Shown here one piece after another: positions 1 through 8,166 of a DNA stretch of 62,398 nt. Below the pieces are notes generated by a model. That model did no database searches. It saw only the letters and a program-made list of their open reading frames with translations, and was not told the DNA's origin. The DNA is taken from positions 1 to 62,398 of the forward strand of contig NZ_PYGE01000027.1 in the NCBI RefSeq assembly GCF_003014555.1, in the 5' to 3' direction. This DNA comes from Haloactinopolyspora alba (GTDB lineage Bacteria; Actinomycetota; Actinomycetes; Jiangellales; Jiangellaceae). Within the stretch, counting starts at the first letter, position 1. Every line of letters begins with the position of its first letter. Position numbers and translations under genes: made by a program.

Positions 1-98
1 CTACACTCGACCTGAAAACCCCAGCCCAAGCGCTGGACGAACTGCTCGCCAACCCGGCAGCAGCATGACCGTTGCTTACACCGATGGACACCGCCAGG
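1..98 (+). mobile_element. Right end of an IS30-like insertion sequence
   Basis: The transposase tail is followed after the stop at 68 by GTTGCTTACACCGATGGACA at 72-91, then CCGCC. This resembles the terminal inverted repeats that follow IS30-type transposases. The exact boundary is inferred because the left end is outside the window. The element abuts the 3' end of the acyltransferase gene (stop at 145-147) without disrupting it. Confidence 0.4.
3..68 (+). pseudogene. C-terminal end of an IS30-family-like transposase (partial)
   Basis: The first 66 bases read in one frame as the last 21 residues of a protein ending in TPAQALDELLANPA and a TGA stop. The pattern TPAxALxxLL just before the stop is typical, from memory, of IS30-family DDE transposase C-termini. 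Only this tail lies inside the window, so it cannot be said whether the transposase is intact. The assignment rests on a short motif and is moderately secure. Confidence 0.5.
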
Positions 99-144
99 CC
101 TGCAAGGGTGGTGACGCATGGAATTCCATGGTGAACGTGATCAT

Positions 145-1077
145 TCACCAGGTCCACACCCGGCGGCGGGTGCGGTCCTCGAGCGGACGGGTCGACTCCC
201 AGGTCCGCCGCCAGCGGCTCACCTCGTCGGACTCGGCACGACGGGTCGGAACCGGCAGGGTGCGGTCGACCTCGGAGCGCATCGCGCGGTACCAGCCCAC
301 GTCCTCCTCGTTGGCCAGGCGCGCCACCGCCCGCGTCATCCGGTCCCGCAGCTCGCGGAACCCCTCGCCCTCAGCCGGGTACAGCGGCCGGCCGTAGCGC
401 ACCGCCACCTTCGGCCGTCCCGGTACCGGCCAGTTCCGCCCTCGCGGCATCGCCATGTACGCGCCGCGCAGCGCCACCGGCACCACCGGTACCTGGTTCG
501 CCACGCACAGCTGCGCGACGCCGGCCTTGAACACGCCCATGGTGCCGTCCTCGGAGCGCGTGCCCTCGGGGAACAGCAGCAGGCTCCAGTTCTGCTCCAG
601 CAGCTCGACCGTCCGGCTGCGCTGCCGCCCGGAGCCGTAGCGCTCCACCGGAAAGGTGTTGAAGAACAGCGCCGAGGTGAAGGCCCGCCATCGCGCGTCG
701 AAGAAGTAGTCCGCCGCCGCCCCGACGGCCAGCCGGTCGGCGAAGCGCTTCGGCAGCGACCCGACGATCAGCGGTGTGTCCAGGTGGCTGGAGTGGTTCG
801 CGATGAACACCACCGGCCCGGACACGTTCTCCAGATGGTCGACGCCCTCGACGACCGGCGCGGTCTGGCTCCAGGTGACCGGCCGGAGCAGTCCGCCGCG
901 CAGCACCGCCCTGGCCGCCACCGCGCCCTTCGTACGTGCCCAGTGGTTCGAGAACTCCCGCGGACGGCTCTCGGGCACCCACGGGTCGGCCGAGCGCGGC
1001 ACCGTCGAGCGTCCGCGCCAGTCGCGGCCGTGACGCAGCATCCGCAACTCGTTCTTCAGGCTCGCGCGCTGGGACAT
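145..1077 (-). CDS. PlsC-type 1-acyl-glycerol-3-phosphate acyltransferase family protein
   Basis: This 310-residue protein carries the glycerolipid acyltransferase signature: NHSSHLD (His95-x4-Asp100), the acyl-transfer catalytic pair, and FPEGTRS around 169-175, followed by VPVVPVALRG. The family moves acyl groups from acyl-CoA or acyl-ACP to a hydroxyl at the membrane face. It is the last gene of a four-gene minus-strand operon (SDR-HAD, alcohol dehydrogenase, LarA homologue, acyltransferase). An ATG at 1077 is preferred over a GTG nine bases upstream because a GGGGG ribosome-binding sequence lies 8 nt before it. The context suggests it acylates a product of the upstream enzymes, which is inference; the substrate could equally be ordinary lysophosphatidate. 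Confidence 0.88.
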   Translation of the reverse strand: MSQRASLKNELRMLRHGRDWRGRSTVPRSADPWVPESRPREFSNHWARTKGAVAARAVLRGGLLRPVTWSQTAPVVEGVDHLENVSGPVVFIANHSSHLDTPLIVGSLPKRFADRLAVGAAADYFFDARWRAFTSALFFNTFPVERYGSGRQRSRTVELLEQNWSLLLFPEGTRSEDGTMGVFKAGVAQLCVANQVPVVPVALRGAYMAMPRGRNWPVPGRPKVAVRYGRPLYPAEGEGFRELRDRMTRAVARLANEEDVGWYRAMRSEVDRTLPVPTRRAESDEVSRWRRTWESTRPLEDRTRRRVWTW

Positions 1078-1125
1078 CCGCGCCACCCCCTTCGTCTCAT
1101 GGCTACGCTCCGTGGCTCCGTGCGC

Positions 1126-2703
1126 TCAGCGGACGTCCGCGACGACCAGCGGCGGCGCGTGCTGGTAGGTGATCGACGGGCTGCGCCCGACCGTGTGCGA
1201 GGCGATCTCGAGCGCATCCGCCAGCGTCGACGCGGCCTTGAAGCCCATCCGCGTCGTCGTGCGCCGGTCGCCGCCGACGAAGATCACCTCACTCAGGTGC
1301 TCCAACGCGTGCGCACCCCAGTACCACATGTAGAACGGGTGCACACCGTGGTAGGCGTAGCTCTTGCGGTAGAGCTGGATGTACCAGGGGTCGGTCGCGA
1401 ACTGCTCTTCGTACTTCTTCTCCAGCACCGCCGGGTCGGTGCTCTGCGTCAGCACCTCGTCGAAGAAGTCGATGTAGCTGGGGTGGTGCACCGGATGGAA
1501 CTCGTGCGGCACCGGGTGGTAGAAGATCGCGGTTCCGCCCTGGCGCACGATCGGCTGGTTCTTGTACAGGTTGAAGAAGTACCCCAGCCCGAGCGACATG
1601 ACCAGGATCGGGTTCATGATCGAGTTCACGTTGTACGGGCAGATGTAGGGCAGCCCGAAGATCCCGACGTCGGCCTGGCCCTGGACCTCGGTGAGCTGCT
1701 GGCGGTGGACGTTGTCGAGCGTCACCGGATGGACGTCGCTGGGCCGCCCCGCCGTGACACCGGTGACGCCGTACGGCGCGACGGTCTTCTGCCAGACCTT
1801 GCGCCGGGCCTTCGCCGGCATCAGATCGTTGCCGCGCTTGACGGCCAGGTAGCTCGCCTGGTCGGCGACGTTCCACTCCCACTCGCGCTTGTTCAGGAAC
1901 CCGGTCGACGACGGGAAGGTGTCGTTGTTCAGCGTCGTCTCGACGGTGAAGACCTTGACGTGGTCGCCGACGAGGTCGGCCATCCGCTCGTAGGAGTGGT
2001 GCATCGCCGAGTTCGGCGGGTCGTTGAACGAGCGCGAGTGCCGCAGCGTGTGCACATTGTGGTGATGGCGCAGGCTGCGATAGCTGGCCAGGCCCACCGA
2101 CACCGACTTCGGCCCGCCGCTCATCGGCGTCGTGGTGAGGTTCACGTAGACGATGAGGTCGCTCTCCATGGCCCGCCGGTTCAGCTCGACGACCTCGCCG
2201 TGCTTCGTCGTGCCGATCTCGACCATGTTGGCACTGTCCTCGGCGTCGTGGTTGCCGAGACGCTCGGGGAAGAACGAGCGGAACACCCGCTCGCCCACCA
2301 CCCGCTTGAGCTCCGCCGGGGTCATCCGGCGGTGCAGCGCGTTCGCGGCGATCAGCTCGACGTCGTCGACACCGTTCGCGGCGGCCAGCTCGAGCACGTG
2401 CTCGATGACCCGCTGGCGTACGTCCGGCGTCTGCATCTGCGGCAACGGCAGCGACAGGTCGTCGAAGACGATGGTCAGCCGCATGTCCGGGCGCAGCAGC
2501 TCCGGCAGCGGCTCGCTGCCCAGCGGGTTCAGCAGCGCATGCTGGATGTGCGCGTCGACGTTGCGCAGCGGCTTCAGCGAGTCCGGAGGGTAGACGACCC
2601 GGGTGCCCAACGGCAGCCGCTCGAGCCGGAACCCCTCGCCCTCGTGCATCAGCAGCGGCGGCGTCCGTTCGTCGACGGTGAGGACGAAGCCTGGCCTACT
2701 CAT
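1126..2703 (-). CDS. LarA-like nickel-pincer enzyme (DUF2088), divergent catalytic site (LarA1)
   Basis: A 525-residue LarA superfamily (DUF2088) protein, longer than the roughly 420 residues of lactate racemase. The N-terminal VVFDDLSLPLP-like segment and ANALHRRMT (His124) match the family. GGPKS contains Lys199, equivalent to the lysine that tethers the nickel-pincer nucleotide, and His215 lies 16 residues later, the spacing of the nickel-ligand histidine. The family normally has a second catalytic histidine 10 residues before the lysine; here that position is Leu189 in NLTTTPMSGGPK. It should therefore bind cofactor but not perform the usual two-histidine racemisation. The start is fixed by GGAGGAG 8 nt before ATG 2703. 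It lies downstream of an alcohol dehydrogenase, and larBCE are nearby. The substrate is unknown. Confidence 0.85.
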   Translation of the reverse strand: MSRPGFVLTVDERTPPLLMHEGEGFRLERLPLGTRVVYPPDSLKPLRNVDAHIQHALLNPLGSEPLPELLRPDMRLTIVFDDLSLPLPQMQTPDVRQRVIEHVLELAAANGVDDVELIAANALHRRMTPAELKRVVGERVFRSFFPERLGNHDAEDSANMVEIGTTKHGEVVELNRRAMESDLIVYVNLTTTPMSGGPKSVSVGLASYRSLRHHHNVHTLRHSRSFNDPPNSAMHHSYERMADLVGDHVKVFTVETTLNNDTFPSSTGFLNKREWEWNVADQASYLAVKRGNDLMPAKARRKVWQKTVAPYGVTGVTAGRPSDVHPVTLDNVHRQQLTEVQGQADVGIFGLPYICPYNVNSIMNPILVMSLGLGYFFNLYKNQPIVRQGGTAIFYHPVPHEFHPVHHPSYIDFFDEVLTQSTDPAVLEKKYEEQFATDPWYIQLYRKSYAYHGVHPFYMWYWGAHALEHLSEVIFVGGDRRTTTRMGFKAASTLADALEIASHTVGRSPSITYQHAPPLVVADVR

Positions 2704-2844
2704 TCGAAAACTCCTCCGCGGATCTTTGCCGACGAGTCGGCCCAAGCGAGCGTGACCCCACGTCGATCTTCGGCGCCGGTCCGGCACCGAAGGCTCGAGG
2801 AGGCCTCCGGCCCCCTCTCACCGTTCGGTCTCGCATGGCCCTCC

Positions 2845-4065
2845 TCAGTCCTTGCCCGGGGCGAACGCGATCTTGACGCTGCCGAGCTTGCCGGCGTCGA
2901 CAGCATGAGACAGCGCCTCACGCCAGCGCCGCAGCGGATACGGCGGCTCCACCCAGCCGTCCAACGGCGCCGCACCCGCCAGCTCGATCGCCTCGTCGAA
3001 GTCCGAACGCCGCGCGACTTCGTCCGGGCCCCCGGAGTCGGAAGCGTACGCACCGACCAGCTGCAGTTCACGGAACCACAGCGGCGCGAGGTCCACGTTG
3101 CCCGACGGCATGCCGGACACCACGACGGTGCCACCGGCGCGGGTCAGGCGCAATGCCGTGTCCAGGCCCGCCGCGCCGCCGGTGCACTCGAAGACCACGT
3201 CCACACCGCCGAGCAGGAACTCCGCGCCCCACTCGGGACTGTGCATCCGCGCCTTGGTGGAACGCCGCAGCGCCCGGGCCGCGCGCGACGGTTCGTGCAC
3301 CGCCGTCGCGCCGAGTGCGAGTGCGCGTTCCTGCTGGTGGCCGTGTTTGGCGACGACGTGGATCGGCGACGTCGGGGCGATCTCGCGCAGCGCGAGCAGC
3401 GTCATCAGCCCGACCGTCCCGGCGCCGATGACCACGACCGACGCCCCGGTGGGGACGGGCACCCGCCGCGCGGCGTGCACGGCGCAGGCGAGCGGCTCGA
3501 CCAGCACGGCGCGCTCGTCGTCCAGGGAGTCCGGAACCGGGTGCAGCTGGCTGCGGTGCGCCACGAACTGCCGGCTCCATCCGCCGCCGGTCTCGGCACA
3601 ACTGCCGGTCTGCACGCCCGGCGAGATCGCTCCGGTGGTGACGTGGTCACAGCGGCTCTCGCGGTTGCTCGCGCACCACTGACACGCCTCGATGGCACGC
3701 GGCTCGCACGACAGCACCGGGTCGAGCACCACCCGCGAGCCCGCCGGCAGGTCCGGCAGCTCGTCAAGCGTCTCGCCCACCACCTCGTGGCCCGGCACGA
3801 ACGGCGTCGACGACAGCGACGAGAAGTACGGCGACGAGCGGCCCATCAGCAGCCCCAGGTCGGAGCCGCAGATGCCGGACAGCCGCGGCGCCACCCGGGT
3901 CCAGCCCTCGTCCGGCGGAACCGGCGCGGCCAGGTTGATCAGCCGCAGCGGCGACATGTTCCCCGCGACCATCCCGGCGAGGCGGCTGCCCGCCTTCGTC
4001 GCCGTGACGGTCCGGGACGCCAGGTAGCGCGCCGGCGAGTGCCGGTACTCCAGGGACAGGATCAC
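2845..4065 (-). CDS. Zinc-dependent alcohol dehydrogenase (medium-chain dehydrogenase/reductase)
   Basis: A 406-residue MDR-superfamily enzyme. Catalytic-zinc signatures are GICGSD (Cys66, Asp69) and GHEVVGE (His93, Glu94). Four cysteines (120, 128, 131, 139) suggest a structural zinc lobe, with spacing looser than in classical members. The Rossmann glycine motif VIGAGTVGL lies near 213-220. The GTG start at 4065 overlaps the TGA of the upstream SDR-HAD gene by 4 bp and follows a GGAGGTG ribosome-binding site, so the two are translationally coupled. The family interconverts alcohols and aldehydes or ketones with NAD(P). Next to an acyl-reductase-like fusion it could reduce an aldehyde product or oxidise a hydroxyl for the LarA homologue; that role is inference. 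Confidence 0.88.
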   Translation of the reverse strand: MILSLEYRHSPARYLASRTVTATKAGSRLAGMVAGNMSPLRLINLAAPVPPDEGWTRVAPRLSGICGSDLGLLMGRSSPYFSSLSSTPFVPGHEVVGETLDELPDLPAGSRVVLDPVLSCEPRAIEACQWCASNRESRCDHVTTGAISPGVQTGSCAETGGGWSRQFVAHRSQLHPVPDSLDDERAVLVEPLACAVHAARRVPVPTGASVVVIGAGTVGLMTLLALREIAPTSPIHVVAKHGHQQERALALGATAVHEPSRAARALRRSTKARMHSPEWGAEFLLGGVDVVFECTGGAAGLDTALRLTRAGGTVVVSGMPSGNVDLAPLWFRELQLVGAYASDSGGPDEVARRSDFDEAIELAGAAPLDGWVEPPYPLRRWREALSHAVDAGKLGSVKIAFAPGKD

Positions 4066-6401
4066 CGGTTCACCTCCGACGAGACACTGCCGGTCAGCGC
4101 GTCGAGCCTGCCACGCGTGTGCTGACCCCAGTTCTGGACCTTCCAGTGCTTGCGCTTGGCGTGCCGGTACAGGGCCGGGTCCGGGTTCACCGCGTTGGGC
4201 TTGCCGGCCAGCTCGAGCCAGGCACGGTCGGAGTAGCTGTCGCCGTAGGCGTAGGACTTCGACAGGTCGACACCGGTGTTCTCGGCGTACCGGCGCAGCC
4301 ACGCCGCGCGCGCCTCGTCCACCAGCGGCGGGCTGTCCAGGTAGCCGGTCCACACCCCGTCGCGGCTGTGCATGCGACCGGCGACGACCTCGTCGAACAG
4401 CGGCGCGATCGGCTCGACCAGCACGTCGATGGTGCCGGTGATCAGCACGGTGCGGTGCCCGGCGGCGCGGTGCTCGCGAATGCGCCGGATCGCCTCGGGC
4501 ATGGTCCGCTGCAGCAGCGCGTCGCCGACCGAGTCGGCCACCAGCCGGCGCAGCTCCGCCTCGTCCACGCCCTCGTAGCGCCGCATGAACGTGCGGATGA
4601 AGTCACCGCGATCGCGCCGCTCGGCCAGGATGTAGCGCGGCAGCGACCGCACCAGGTCGGTCAGCTCGCGCGTCCACTCCGAACGCGGCGTCCCGGCCAG
4701 GCGGACCCAGACGTACTGCTCGACGGTGTTGGACGCGACCACGGTGCCCTCGAGGTCGAACACCGCGGCCACGTCGGTCCGCTCGGGCAGTGCGTCATCG
4801 GCGCTGCCCTTGGAACGCGGCCGGGACGAGAACGCCCGCATCGACGCGGTGACCCCGGGGAAGTGCACCTCCTGCAGGTAGTGCTCCCAGTCGATCTCGG
4901 CGGCGTCGAAACCGTGCACCTCGCGGCGCTCGGCCGGCAGCGCGTCGTGCAGCGCGCGGGTGCGGCTGTCGTCGTAGATGACCTCGGCCTGGGTGTAGGC
5001 CTGGTACAGGTCGGCGTACGTGCGCAGCACCTCGAGGTCCTGCTGGCGGCGGTGCACCGAGCGCATCCACGTCCGCGTGCGGTCGGAGGCCGGCACCCGC
5101 ATCAGCGTCCGCTGGGCGAGTTCGACCGCCCGCTCGCCCGTGCGCAGCATCCGCTCGACCTGGGTGGTGCCGGGGAAACGCCACGACGGCACCTGGATGT
5201 GCCCGCGCTCGCTGTCAGGCATCGGGTGCCGACTGAAGTAGGCGTGCACGTTCTCGTACATGCCGCGGAACGGCAGCGGGTTGCGCGCCCCGGAGCTGAC
5301 GTGGAAGTAGCCGGGCTCGGCCGGCGGTGGCGGCGACGCGGCCGCGGCCAGGATCGCGTTCACGACGAAGTCGACCGGGATGAGGTCCAGCACGCTGTCC
5401 GGCAGCCCCGGGAACTCCGGCAGGATGCCGCGCCCGTAGGCGATGATCAGCGGGTCGGCCATCTTGAACCCGTCGATCCACCCCGGGTACGGATAGCGCA
5501 GCGAGCTCTCGACGATGGCCGGGCGGACGATGGACAGCCGGTGCCCGGTGTGTCCCCACATCTGCTCGGCGGCCCGCTCGCCCAGCGCCTTGGTCAGCGT
5601 GTAGACGTCCGGCCAGCCGAGGCTCTGCGCACGGGTGCGGCCGTAGTCGACCAGCCGCTTGTGCACCCAATCGACACGGGCGGGCTCGGCGGACTCGACG
5701 ACGGCCTGCGGGCCGGCCTTGCGGTGCTCGGCCCGCGCCTCGGCCATCACCTTGCGCAGCACCTCGGGACGCCGGGACGCGGTCTCGACCTGGGCGCGCG
5801 CGCTCTCGGCCGCGGCCGCCTCGGCTCGCCAGTCGACGTCGTGGGTCAGGCTCGCCTCGGCGACGACGCCCTTGCGGACGCCTGCGACGTAGGCGGTGGA
5901 CACGTGCACGACATGCGGATCGGCGCCGGCGGCGGCCAGCGCTTCGTACAGCGTCACGACTCCGGTGACGTTCGTGTCGAACGCCTCGTCGATGGGTGGG
6001 TCGAACGAGACCGTCGACGCGCCGTGGATGACGACGTCGACGTCGGCCGGCAGGTCGCGCACCGCGCTCAGGTCACCCTCGATGACGGTGACCCGCTCGG
6101 CCACGATCCGGTCGACCTCGTCCGCGCCGACCCGCTCGCGCCAGCGCGCGAACACTGGCTTGCGCAGTAGCTTGCGCAGCCGGTCCGCACCGGACATGCT
6201 GCCGCGCGGGCGGATGAGCACCGACACCCGCGTCGTGGGGTAGCCAGACAGCAGCTTCTCGAGTGTGGCTTGCCCCAGGAAACCGGTCGCGCCGGTGAGC
6301 AGCACGTGCTGACCGGCCAGATGCGCACCGTGCTCGCCGTGCCCGCCGTCGTCGCGACCGTTCTCGTCGACGGGGCCGCCTTCGACGATGTCAGCACCCA
6401 T
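4062..6401 (-). CDS. Fusion of male-sterility-type SDR (thioester reductase-like) and HAD-IB phosphatase-like domain
   Basis: A 779-residue two-domain protein. Residues about 30-430 form an extended SDR of the NAD_binding_4 (fatty acyl-CoA reductase/thioester reductase) type, with TGATGFLG at 37-44 and the YTLTK active-site pair Tyr267/Lys271. Residues about 545-760 resemble a HAD-IB hydrolase: FDLEGT (nucleophile Asp549), LITGTID near 653-659 and GDSYSD at 720-725. Motif I normally reads DxD; here the second acid is Glu551. The gene heads the minus-strand operon and is translationally coupled to the alcohol dehydrogenase. The reductase part probably converts an activated acyl group to aldehyde or alcohol; the HAD part may dephosphorylate an intermediate or be impaired. 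The physiological substrate is not known. Confidence 0.85.
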   Translation of the reverse strand: MGADIVEGGPVDENGRDDGGHGEHGAHLAGQHVLLTGATGFLGQATLEKLLSGYPTTRVSVLIRPRGSMSGADRLRKLLRKPVFARWRERVGADEVDRIVAERVTVIEGDLSAVRDLPADVDVVIHGASTVSFDPPIDEAFDTNVTGVVTLYEALAAAGADPHVVHVSTAYVAGVRKGVVAEASLTHDVDWRAEAAAAESARAQVETASRRPEVLRKVMAEARAEHRKAGPQAVVESAEPARVDWVHKRLVDYGRTRAQSLGWPDVYTLTKALGERAAEQMWGHTGHRLSIVRPAIVESSLRYPYPGWIDGFKMADPLIIAYGRGILPEFPGLPDSVLDLIPVDFVVNAILAAAASPPPPAEPGYFHVSSGARNPLPFRGMYENVHAYFSRHPMPDSERGHIQVPSWRFPGTTQVERMLRTGERAVELAQRTLMRVPASDRTRTWMRSVHRRQQDLEVLRTYADLYQAYTQAEVIYDDSRTRALHDALPAERREVHGFDAAEIDWEHYLQEVHFPGVTASMRAFSSRPRSKGSADDALPERTDVAAVFDLEGTVVASNTVEQYVWVRLAGTPRSEWTRELTDLVRSLPRYILAERRDRGDFIRTFMRRYEGVDEAELRRLVADSVGDALLQRTMPEAIRRIREHRAAGHRTVLITGTIDVLVEPIAPLFDEVVAGRMHSRDGVWTGYLDSPPLVDEARAAWLRRYAENTGVDLSKSYAYGDSYSDRAWLELAGKPNAVNPDPALYRHAKRKHWKVQNWGQHTRGRLDALTGSVSSEVNR

Positions 6402-6503
6402 CCGGCCCCCAAAAAACGAAAGTTTGTTCTATATCGGACATCAGCATGCCGCCACCGGCCGGCGAAGGCAAACCAGGGTTACGTCCACGGCCGGTCGACA
6501 CTC

Positions 6504-7355
6504 TCAGGCCAGCGGGAGCAGACGCCGACCGGCCGAGGAGTTCATGCTCCCCTGCCGATAACCGTCGAGGTCGACCGTGACGTGGCTAAACCCCGCGTCG
6601 CGCAATCCGTCGGCGACCGCGTCGGCCTGCTCGACGACCGCGGCGACGTCGTCGGGTTCGACCTCGATGCGCGCGGCGTCGCCCTGGTGACGGACCCGCA
6701 CCTGCCGGAAGCCGAGGTCGGTCAGCACCCGCTCGGCCCGGTCGACCTGCTGGAGCTTGTCCTCGGTGACCTGGTCGCCGTACGGGATTCGGGAGGCCAG
6801 GCAGGCCATGGCCGGCTTGTTCCACACCGGCAGGTCCAGCTCGCGGGCCAGCTCGCGCACGGCCGTCTTGTCCAGACCGGCCTCGCGCAGCGGCGCGCGC
6901 ACGCCGTGCTGCAGCGCCGCGGCCCGGCCCGGGCGGTGGTCGCCGGCGTCGTCGGCGATCTCGCCGTAGGCGACGGTGGCGAAACCGAGCTCGGCGGCCA
7001 CCGCCTCCAGCCGGCCGAACAGCTCGTCACGACAGAAGTAGCACCGGTTCCGCGGGTTCGCGGCGTAACGCGTGTCGGTGACCTCGTCGGTGTCGACGAC
7101 CCGGGTCTCGATGCCGATGGCAGCGGCGACGTCGAGCGCCGCCTCGAGCTCTCCACTGGGCAGCGACGGGGAACGGGCGATGACGGCGAGCGAGCGGTCG
7201 GCGCCGAGCACGTCACGGCACACGCTCGCGAGCAGGCTGGAGTCGACGCCGCCGGACAGCCCCATGACCACCGAGTCGAGGCCCGCGACGATGTCGCGCA
7301 GAACGCCCAGTCGACCAGGGGCGACGCCCAGATCGGGGCTGGGTATGCTCAGCAT
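6504..7355 (-). CDS. larE: LarE, ATP-dependent sulfur transferase of NPN cofactor biosynthesis
   Basis: A 283-residue PP-loop ATPase. SGGVDSS (34-40) is the adenylate-forming loop. In Lar biosynthesis LarE adenylates the pyridinium dicarboxylate mononucleotide made by LarB and inserts sulfur into its two carboxylates. Three cysteines stand out: Cys105 and Cys108 in RCYFC, and Cys185 in ACLASR. From memory, LarE proteins with such a trio carry a [4Fe-4S] cluster and act catalytically, whereas the Lactiplantibacillus type sacrifices a single cysteine. The start ATG at 7355 is 37 bp from the larB start on the opposite strand. The LarA1 operon begins about 100 bp downstream on the same strand, so read-through is possible. 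Confidence 0.92.
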   Translation of the reverse strand: MLSIPSPDLGVAPGRLGVLRDIVAGLDSVVMGLSGGVDSSLLASVCRDVLGADRSLAVIARSPSLPSGELEAALDVAAAIGIETRVVDTDEVTDTRYAANPRNRCYFCRDELFGRLEAVAAELGFATVAYGEIADDAGDHRPGRAAALQHGVRAPLREAGLDKTAVRELARELDLPVWNKPAMACLASRIPYGDQVTEDKLQQVDRAERVLTDLGFRQVRVRHQGDAARIEVEPDDVAAVVEQADAVADGLRDAGFSHVTVDLDGYRQGSMNSSAGRRLLPLA

Positions 7356-7392
7356 CGTCGATCAGTTGCCCCTTCGCTGGAGTCCCGGACGC

Positions 7393-8166
7393 GTGCCAGT
7401 GTACCCATCGCCCGAAGACCTCGAGCGGCTGCTGAAGGCCGTCGCCGGCGGCGACGTCAGCGCCGAGTCCGCCGCCGCCACGGTCGGTTCGTGGCTCGGC
7501 CGCTCCGACGACGTCTGGCCGGACCACGGCCGGCCGGAGCGGACCGGCGAGCCGGAGGTGGTGCTCGCGACGGGCAAGACGCCCGCACAGTGCGCCGAAG
7601 CGGTCGCCGCGTTGCACGGCGGCAGCAGCCCTGTCCTGGTCACCCGCGCCGACGCCGAACACGCCGCGGCCGTGCGCGGTGTCGTCCCCGACGCCGACTA
7701 TGACGAGGCCGCGCGGCTCGTCGTCGTGCCGGCCGGTGAGCAGCGCGCCGGCACGCCCGGCACCGTCGCCGTCGCCACCGGCGGCACCGGAGACCTGCCT
7801 GTTGCGCGCGAGTGCGCCGGGGTGCTCGGCGCCTTCGGCGTCGAGGTGCGGATGGTCACCGACGTCGGCGTCACCGGCGTGCACCGCACCCTCGCCGCCG
7901 CGCGCACGCTGACCGACACCGACGTCGTCGTCGCCGTCGCCGGCATGGAGGGCACCCTGCCCACCGTGCTGGCCGGGCTCGTCTCGCAACCGGTCGTGGC
8001 GGTGCCCACCAGCGTCGGCTACGGCGCGTCGTTCGGCGGCGTGGCCGCCCTGCTGACCATGCTCTCGTCCTGCGCCCCCGGGGTCAGCGTGGTCAACATC
8101 GACAACGGCTTCGGCGCCGCGATGGTCGCCCGGCGCATCCTGCGCACCCGCGGGGGTGCCGGGTGA
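7393..8166 (+). CDS. larB: LarB, nicotinate adenine dinucleotide carboxylase/hydrolase
   Basis: A 257-residue LarB/AIR-carboxylase-like protein. LarB carboxylates the pyridinium ring of NaAD at C5 and hydrolyses the phosphoanhydride, the first NPN step. The PurE-like C-terminal half shows VATGGTGDLPVAREC, GMEGTLPTVLAGL and SSCAPGVSVVNIDNGFG; Cys227 in SSCAPG corresponds to the cysteine implicated in substrate activation in characterised LarB. The start is set at GTG 7393 because GGAG lies 10 nt upstream; longer frames would run into larE. It is divergent from larE across a short shared promoter region and overlaps larC by 4 bp (GTGA), indicating tight coupling. Confidence 0.93.
   Translation: MPVYPSPEDLERLLKAVAGGDVSAESAAATVGSWLGRSDDVWPDHGRPERTGEPEVVLATGKTPAQCAEAVAALHGGSSPVLVTRADAEHAAAVRGVVPDADYDEAARLVVVPAGEQRAGTPGTVAVATGGTGDLPVARECAGVLGAFGVEVRMVTDVGVTGVHRTLAAARTLTDTDVVVAVAGMEGTLPTVLAGLVSQPVVAVPTSVGYGASFGGVAALLTMLSSCAPGVSVVNIDNGFGAAMVARRILRTRGGAG

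Noticed and set aside
138-150. TGATCA at the acyltransferase stop as another palindrome copy
   Set aside because: Only a short GGTGAA/TTCACC pairing is present, without the 20-nt arms or the GGCA core; it may belong to the insertion-sequence end.
118-4125. Very long plus-strand open frame (1335 codons) opposite the LarA1 operon
   Set aside because: It is antisense to four genes with clear motifs, start signals and overlaps; long antisense frames are expected in GC-rich coding DNA, and the translation is Arg/His/Val-rich low complexity.
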